Part shown: in pieces, positions 51,620-56,382 of the stretch | How positions within the stretch are numbered: position 1 is the stretch's first letter | Layout: every line of letters begins with the position of its first letter | Assembly (NCBI GenBank): GCA_010405405.1 | Contig: MU004240.1 | Span: 17,849-74,230, forward strand | Reading direction: 5' to 3' | Length of the DNA stretch: 56,382 nucleotides | DNA from: Microthyrium microscopicum | Lineage: Eukaryota; Ascomycota; Dothideomycetes; Microthyriales; Microthyriaceae | Position numbers and translations under genes: made by a program | Notes under the pieces: generated by a model | Database searches by the model: none | Told to the model about the DNA's origin: nothing | What the model saw: only the letters and a program-made list of their open reading frames with translations

Positions 51620-53242
51620 TCAGAAAGGAGTTTCGAAGGGTCTCTCTGCTTGAGGAGTTATTCGAGCAAGATGTCGTCTTTGACCATCGTCCCAATCGAT
51701 CAACGCGGAATGAGCCGTGACTCGGTTCTAATTTATGCAATGTTAACAACCTGATTCGTTGACCACGGGAATTCAAGAGTTGTAACTTACATCCCAGACC
51801 ACGACGGTTCCTGGAGCCCACTTGACTCTGGCTTGAAAATCAGCACCCTTGGAGATGTGATCGTAGAGGAAGCGTAACAGATAGTCGCTTTCTTCCTTCT
51901 TGAGCTGAGGGATACGGCGGGTGACTATCAGACGAGTTAGATTTTGCGGAACATAAGAGCAGGGAAAACATACACTGTGGGTTCACGAAGAGTGCTTTCT
52001 CTCCAGTGGACTAGATGTTGTCAGACTCTATGCTTCGATATCACACATCTCGTCTTTTTGCGATAAGCTTACTGGATGTGTGCGAATGAGCGGATGCTCA
52101 GATGTGATCGGCTCTCTGCGAACAATGCCACCACGCTGCTTGCTGTTATTCGCCTGCTCGTGTGCAGAGTGAATAGCAGTCAGTCCGTGGAGCCGCTTTT
52201 GGAAGTCCGGTGAGAGTCTCTTGTACGCCGCAGCCTGGTTCACGAAGAGAGTATCACCACCAGCAGCCGGACCATCAAGGAGATAAAGGAAGGTGGTTCC
52301 AGGGGGTTGGTTCTCATATCTATTCCATATCAGTTAATTTGACTCCGTATCATCTTCAGAGCTACACTTACGTGACATCAGAGTGCCATCTCACCGAATT
52401 GGTATTCTCTACAAAAAAGTCCCGAGCAGTAGTATCATCCGCGCCTCGATGGACGAGATGAACCTCTGGATGGTCTGCAGGTGCTCCACTAGCAGGATGG
52501 ATATGATGGCGTCCAAAGTAGCCGCCAAAGTCTAGTGCTTCCTGGATGGGAATGTCGGCAAAGTCTTGATCTCTGAATGCTACGACCTTGCGCTCGGCGA
52601 CAAATCGAGCTAGTTCGTCTTTGCCGGCGTCGGTCAACTTGCTTAGCTGGATGCCATGGACTTCTGAGCCAGTGTTTCCGGTCAACTCGACAACTCTGGA
52701 AGCACCACCGAGGAGATTCGGGTATGACGTATCTGCGTCTTTGCCATGCTCGATATGCTCGAATGGTTGAAGTGGTGGGTATGCTAATAGGTGTCAATGA
52801 CTAGGAAGGAAACCGACCAGTGGACGAAAATCCGGTGTAAACCAATCATCTCCAATGACTTCCAATTACCACGCTGCTAGTTCAGATTACATATGCCCCA
52901 TCAGATGTTTATTGTTCAATGACACTTGATAGGAGATATAGCAGTCACTACTTTAAAGTGGTGATGGCGGCCATCATCGTCAATGGGAGCGTGCTCTTTC
53001 AACCACCTGTTAGTTGTCTTGAGTACTCTGGGTTTCTTACTCTTGTTCGCGTCCCAGGTTGGTAGATAATGCTTATACTTGGCAGCTGGTTGCGTTTCGG
53101 TTCCCTTCTCTTCAGCTTCCTTGCTATATACCTTTGGACCGGAGACAAAGGCTTCTGAGTATTGGGTGGGACCTGTTGGTGGTTCACGGAGTGCGTGAGT
53201 GAACACTCCAGAGGCAACATCAGCTGGTGGAGGAGGAGCCAT
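51620..53242 (-). CDS. TauD/TfdA-family alpha-ketoglutarate-dependent dioxygenase (Jlp1-like)
   Basis: This Fe(II)/2-oxoglutarate dioxygenase most resembles fungal sulfonate/taurine dioxygenases, which free sulfite from alkylsulfonates. Six exons: 53041-53242, 52372-52783, 52073-52319, 51974-52010, 51791-51924, 51620-51727 (379 aa). Metal ligands are visible: HSD in NSVRWHSDVTYENQPPGT and the distal His in NRVTAHSALIDW; the 2-oxoglutarate Arg lies in RRHLARITPQAERP. Other blocks: LVVELTGNTG-type GNTGSEVHGIQLSKL, VAFRDQDFADI and FGRHHIHPASG. Intron 1 (52784-53040, 257 bp) is four to five times the size of the rest and contains an element-like segment. Reading through it, as an unspliced frame would, gives a stop within about 35 codons. 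Exon 4 is only 37 nt. Confidence 0.9.
52819..53007. mobile_element. Element-like insertion in intron 1 of the dioxygenase gene
   Basis: On the minus strand the segment reads ggtggttgaaagagcacgctcccattgacgatgatggccgcc. This matches the subterminal motif of the MITEs, and the following cactttaaagtagtgactgct matches the element at 38275 (agcagtcactctttaa). The opposite end, cagtggacgaaaatccggtg inverted, is only weakly similar, so the limits are approximate. Confidence 0.45.
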
Positions 53243-54411
53243 AGTTTTTCAGTATCTCGTTGAGAGGTGGTTATGCAGTGACTTGATTGAATAACAGATG
53301 TCTGAAAACAGCAACTGAATGTTCAAGTTTAAATGTAGAACAGGTACCATAGCACCGGTAAATATATTTAAATGTAAGGAAACAGCCGTGATCGGTTCAT
53401 GTTAGAGTATGAGCCAAATTGCGAAATATATTCGCCATTCTTGCGACTCGTGGGGACGATCAGACGTTTTGACCATGATAGCTGTTGTAAGATAATGACA
53501 ATTCTACTACTTTACAGCGCTCCAGGTCGTCCTCGTGCAACTCAACGCTTTGGTTCTGGTTTATTATCGTATTTCTGCAGCCCTGTGAAAACTCACTTGA
53601 CTTTTCGAGTCTTTCCATAATCAAAACATTCCATTCTTCCATCATCATTATGATAACAGTGCACGACCGAAGCATCCATCTGCTTCAGGGCACTAACCTA
53701 TAAAATCCCAACCGCCCCCATGTCAGATAGAGATACGTCCAACGATTATGGAAGATTTTGAGTTTGCCTCTTTGTATCCGGGAATATCGGAGAGCTATCG
53801 GAGTGAAGTTGGCAGATAACTTAATTCATTGGATAGTTGGTATGTACCGTGATGTTTGACATCTCCACTGGCAGTTATGATGTTGATATAACCTGAAAGC
53901 ACGCAATCATATACGTTGCTGACAACTTCGTCAATCATGTACCCCGCAAGGTGGACCAACTTCAATTCTAACTTTAATCTAATCTTTACTTGAATAAGAG
54001 AATGGTACCGAGTGTGCCTTTCTTGCTTTCAGGGCGTTGTATCATGATTCGAGACGGGACAAGCGAGACATTTTTGGCCCAGCTTCCACCAACGGCGACG
54101 TTCTCCACCAATGCTACTAAAGACAAAAGGCTATATTTTCCATCACACTATAACGAGTCAGAACATGACCTTGGAGGCAAACACAGTGATCATATCTAAA
54201 TAGAGCAGTTTGTTTTATCCTATAAGCTTGAGAAAGTCATACATTGCGGATACCCATCTTAACAATCAGCGATAACGACAACAATCCACTTGATTTGAAA
54301 GCAACTGCTTGATTTGTTTTTTTTTCCATTACCATTTAATTTATGAAATCAGCTTTGTGAAAATAAGCACTGTCCATTGAAGTCTTGTCCATGTTATAAT
54401 GTAGTCACTCT
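53243..54411. other. Gene-free stretch upstream of the dioxygenase gene
   Basis: It includes the probable dioxygenase promoter. No other gene or RNA is recognised. Confidence 0.4.
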
Positions 54412-54622
54412 AACGGGTCGGCAAAATAAATGGCGCGCTCCCATGTGCCTCGTTGGCTCCCAAACGCTACGATCTTTTATCGCAATGCTTTATTTACCAT
54501 TAAAGATATTCAGATTCGAGCAATTTATCGAGTACAATGGAAATATAGTATTTCTTGCTCAAGAGCGTTGGTGGCAGCCATCAGAGTTGATGGTAGAACG
54601 CCATTTATTCTGCCGTGCCGTT
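54412..54622. mobile_element. hAT-like MITE, copy d (211 bp)
   Basis: The left end is AACGGGTCGGCAAAATAAATG, then gcgcgctcccat. The inverted right end is AACGGCACGGCAGAATAAATG, then gcgttctaccatcaactctgatggc. The flanks gtcactct (54404-54411) and gtcactca (54623-54630) are a 7-of-8 target duplication. No open frame. Confidence 0.85.
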
Positions 54623-54875
54623 GTCACTCAAAACGAGCCAACTGTTTTGGCTGTTGGTCAAACAGCTTCTGAAGTGTTGATTCTCCCCAAATATTAGTCA
54701 TGAAGTAAGCCTATGCTACTAATGTTTGGGCTCCTCGAAATCGTTGTGGTTTGTTCTTCTTCGGCGCGATATAATCTGGAGAAAGGTGCAAAAGGTCAAA
54801 GTTTCCAGGACTTTAGGACTAACACTACACTCATGATATATTCAAAAATAAGCGAAATTAGTCTTACAACGTCTA

Positions 54876-54973
54876 GGGGCCGTAGCACAGTGGTAGCGCG
54901 CGTCATTTGCAGTCAGTTTACCGACTTTGAATGAATCTTGACGAGGTCTTGGGTTCGATCCCCAACTGCTCCA
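54876..54973 (+). tRNA. tRNA-Ala(UGC) with a 26-bp intron; two stem mismatches
   Basis: Exon 1 is 54876-54911, the intron 54912-54937 and exon 2 54938-54973. The cloverleaf: acceptor GGGGCCG/CTGCTCC with the G3:U70 pair that marks alanine tRNA; D arm GCAC...GCGC; anticodon stem CGTCA/TGACG with loop TTTGCA|T (anticodon UGC, intron between 37 and 38 as usual); T arm TTGGG-TTCGATC-CCCAA; discriminator A. Mismatches are C6:U67 and A12:C23. B box GGTTCGATCCC is intact. The mismatches, and the AT-rich block 300 bp away, leave open that this is a decayed or poorly functional copy. CCA is not encoded. Confidence 0.85.
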
Positions 54974-54983
54974 GCACCATAAC

Positions 54984-54987
54984 TTTT
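54984..54987 (+). terminator. Pol III terminator after tRNA-Ala
   Basis: A run of four T lies 11 bp after the discriminator base, the usual RNA polymerase III stop signal. Confidence 0.6.
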
Positions 54988-55289
54988 GATGTTTTCATTT
55001 TTTTGCTCGCCTTTACTTTTCTGGCTCTGAGGCTAGAGTTGTAGCTTTTTTGCTTTGTTCTCCGTTAGGAAATGGTGGCGTAACGGTGAGATAATGCGGG
55101 AACGCACTAAAAACTATGAGTTAACAAGCAGGAAGGGATGTCGTAGATTATTCATTAAATATATAGTTTAACTCCTTGATAGCCTTAGAGTAATTGCTTC
55201 TCTTTTCAATGACGCTGGAGAAAAGCACTAGGTAAGAACATTACTTATAGATGGAAGAGCGCAATTTTAAGTTTTCATTTACATACCTA

Positions 55290-56382
55290 TTATCGTATCT
55301 TTTGTAGGGTTGCGAACCTAGTAAGTCTAGTCTAGTATTAGCTAGAACTAGAATATAATTAGTATTTTATAATGCAAACTAGAACATAATAGTACTAGTA
55401 TAGTCTAGAACTAGTTATATAATAGACTAGTTTTTAGTAATACTAGATACTAAGTAAGTATACTAGCTAGTATACTAGCTAGTATTTACTAGTATTTACT
55501 AGTATTTAATACTAGTTACTAATACATACTAGAAATTATATTATTAAATTTATCTAATTATAAGGATTCTAATACTAATCTTAGTTTTATAATACGAGCT
55601 ATAGTTGTAGAAATATTTAATATTTAAGAATTTAACTATTTATTTTAGTACTTAAAACTAAGTTATATAGTCTAATTATAGATATAATTTAATAATATTC
55701 TAGTATTAGACTACTAGAATTATTAAAAGTATAGAAAAAAATAAATTAGAGCTAAAAATAGTAATTACTAGTTTTAAACCTAAAAACATATTATTAAGAA
55801 CTTAAAGTTATATAAGAAAATTATTTAATTAGATTAAGAATAAAATATATAAGTAACTTTACTAAATATTACTCTTTTTAGTATAATCTATATAGTTTTA
55901 AAATCCTTAGACTATAAGGAATCTAGTTCTATTATTAGTTTTTAAGAATATCTAATACTTATTAATATATAATAGAATTAAGTTTTTATAAATTTCTATA
56001 AATTTTTAAAAATTTATAAACCTAACTAGAAAGCTATATTATAACTAAAATCTAATCTTTTTAATATTTTATATACTATTAAATAAAGCTCTATATTACT
56101 ATAATAGTTACTAGTCTTATTTAGATCTAGTTCTATAGTTATAATATTAGTAATTAAAATATACTTTATTTAATTAGTAATACTAGAAATATAAATAAGA
56201 TATAAAAGCTATAATTTTAGATAGCCTTAAAATTCTAGTCTTATATACTACTTAAATATTTATAAATTACTATTTATATTACTTTCTAAACTAAGTTATA
56301 AATTTTAAAATAATAAAAATACTAAAATCCTTCTTTTATTATTCTATTAGTATATAAGCTAATAAAGTAGTAGTATTATTAT
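55290..56382. repeat. Second RIP-like AT-rich block, runs off the window
   Basis: From about 55290 the sequence again consists of TpA-rich DNA almost without CA or TG. It has many short ctagta-type direct and inverted words (for example tactagctagtatactagctagtat near 55460). No gene is seen. Confidence 0.75.

Overview
The window is nuclear DNA of a filamentous ascomycete (Pezizomycotina; gene style and transposon load would fit Leotiomycetes, which is an inference). Reasons: short introns of about 46-60 bp with GTANGT-type donors and CTNAC-like branch sites, orthologues of fungal housekeeping genes (BRF1, RNR1, RRP3, ECT1, casein kinase I), a tRNA-Ala with a 37/38 intron, and AT-rich blocks with the signature of repeat-induced point mutation (RIP).

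Layout. 1-16600 is an extremely AT-rich, nearly CpA/TpG-free block with no intact gene and one 92-bp tandem array. 16956-20685 holds two minus-strand conserved hypothetical genes; the upstream one is split in its N-terminal membrane helix by a 196-bp inverted-repeat element. 20700-25000 is gene-poor: two more terminal-inverted-repeat elements and a decayed ankyrin-repeat gene. 25101-34820 is a gene cluster: ECT1 (+), a small secreted cysteine-rich protein (+), an F-box-like protein (-), a nitroreductase with a GC-AG intron (+), RRP3 (+) and a BTB-like protein (+). 34983-39700 is rich in short inverted-repeat elements around a conserved hypothetical gene whose second intron carries one. 40026-49711 holds three large minus-strand housekeeping genes: BRF1, RNR1 (with ACGCG boxes in promoter and first intron) and a palmitoylatable casein kinase I. 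51219-54622 has two well-delimited hAT-like MITEs flanking a TauD-family dioxygenase with an element-like insertion in its first intron. A tRNA-Ala(UGC)-like gene lies just before the next AT-rich block (about 55290 to the end).

Functionally the genes are not one pathway. They cover phospholipid synthesis (ECT1), rRNA processing (RRP3), Pol III initiation (BRF1, whose targets include tRNA genes), dNTP supply (RNR1), membrane-associated kinase signalling (CK1), sulfonate use (TauD) and flavin-dependent reduction.

The main unusual content is a set of about eight related short non-autonomous elements between 33 and 54.6 kb. They share AAATGGCG-type ends and a subterminal CCCATC/GATGG palindrome, and one copy has a perfect 8-bp target duplication. 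A separate TA-flanked element interrupts a gene. All exon models were deduced by eye from splice signals and reading-frame continuity and have no transcript support.
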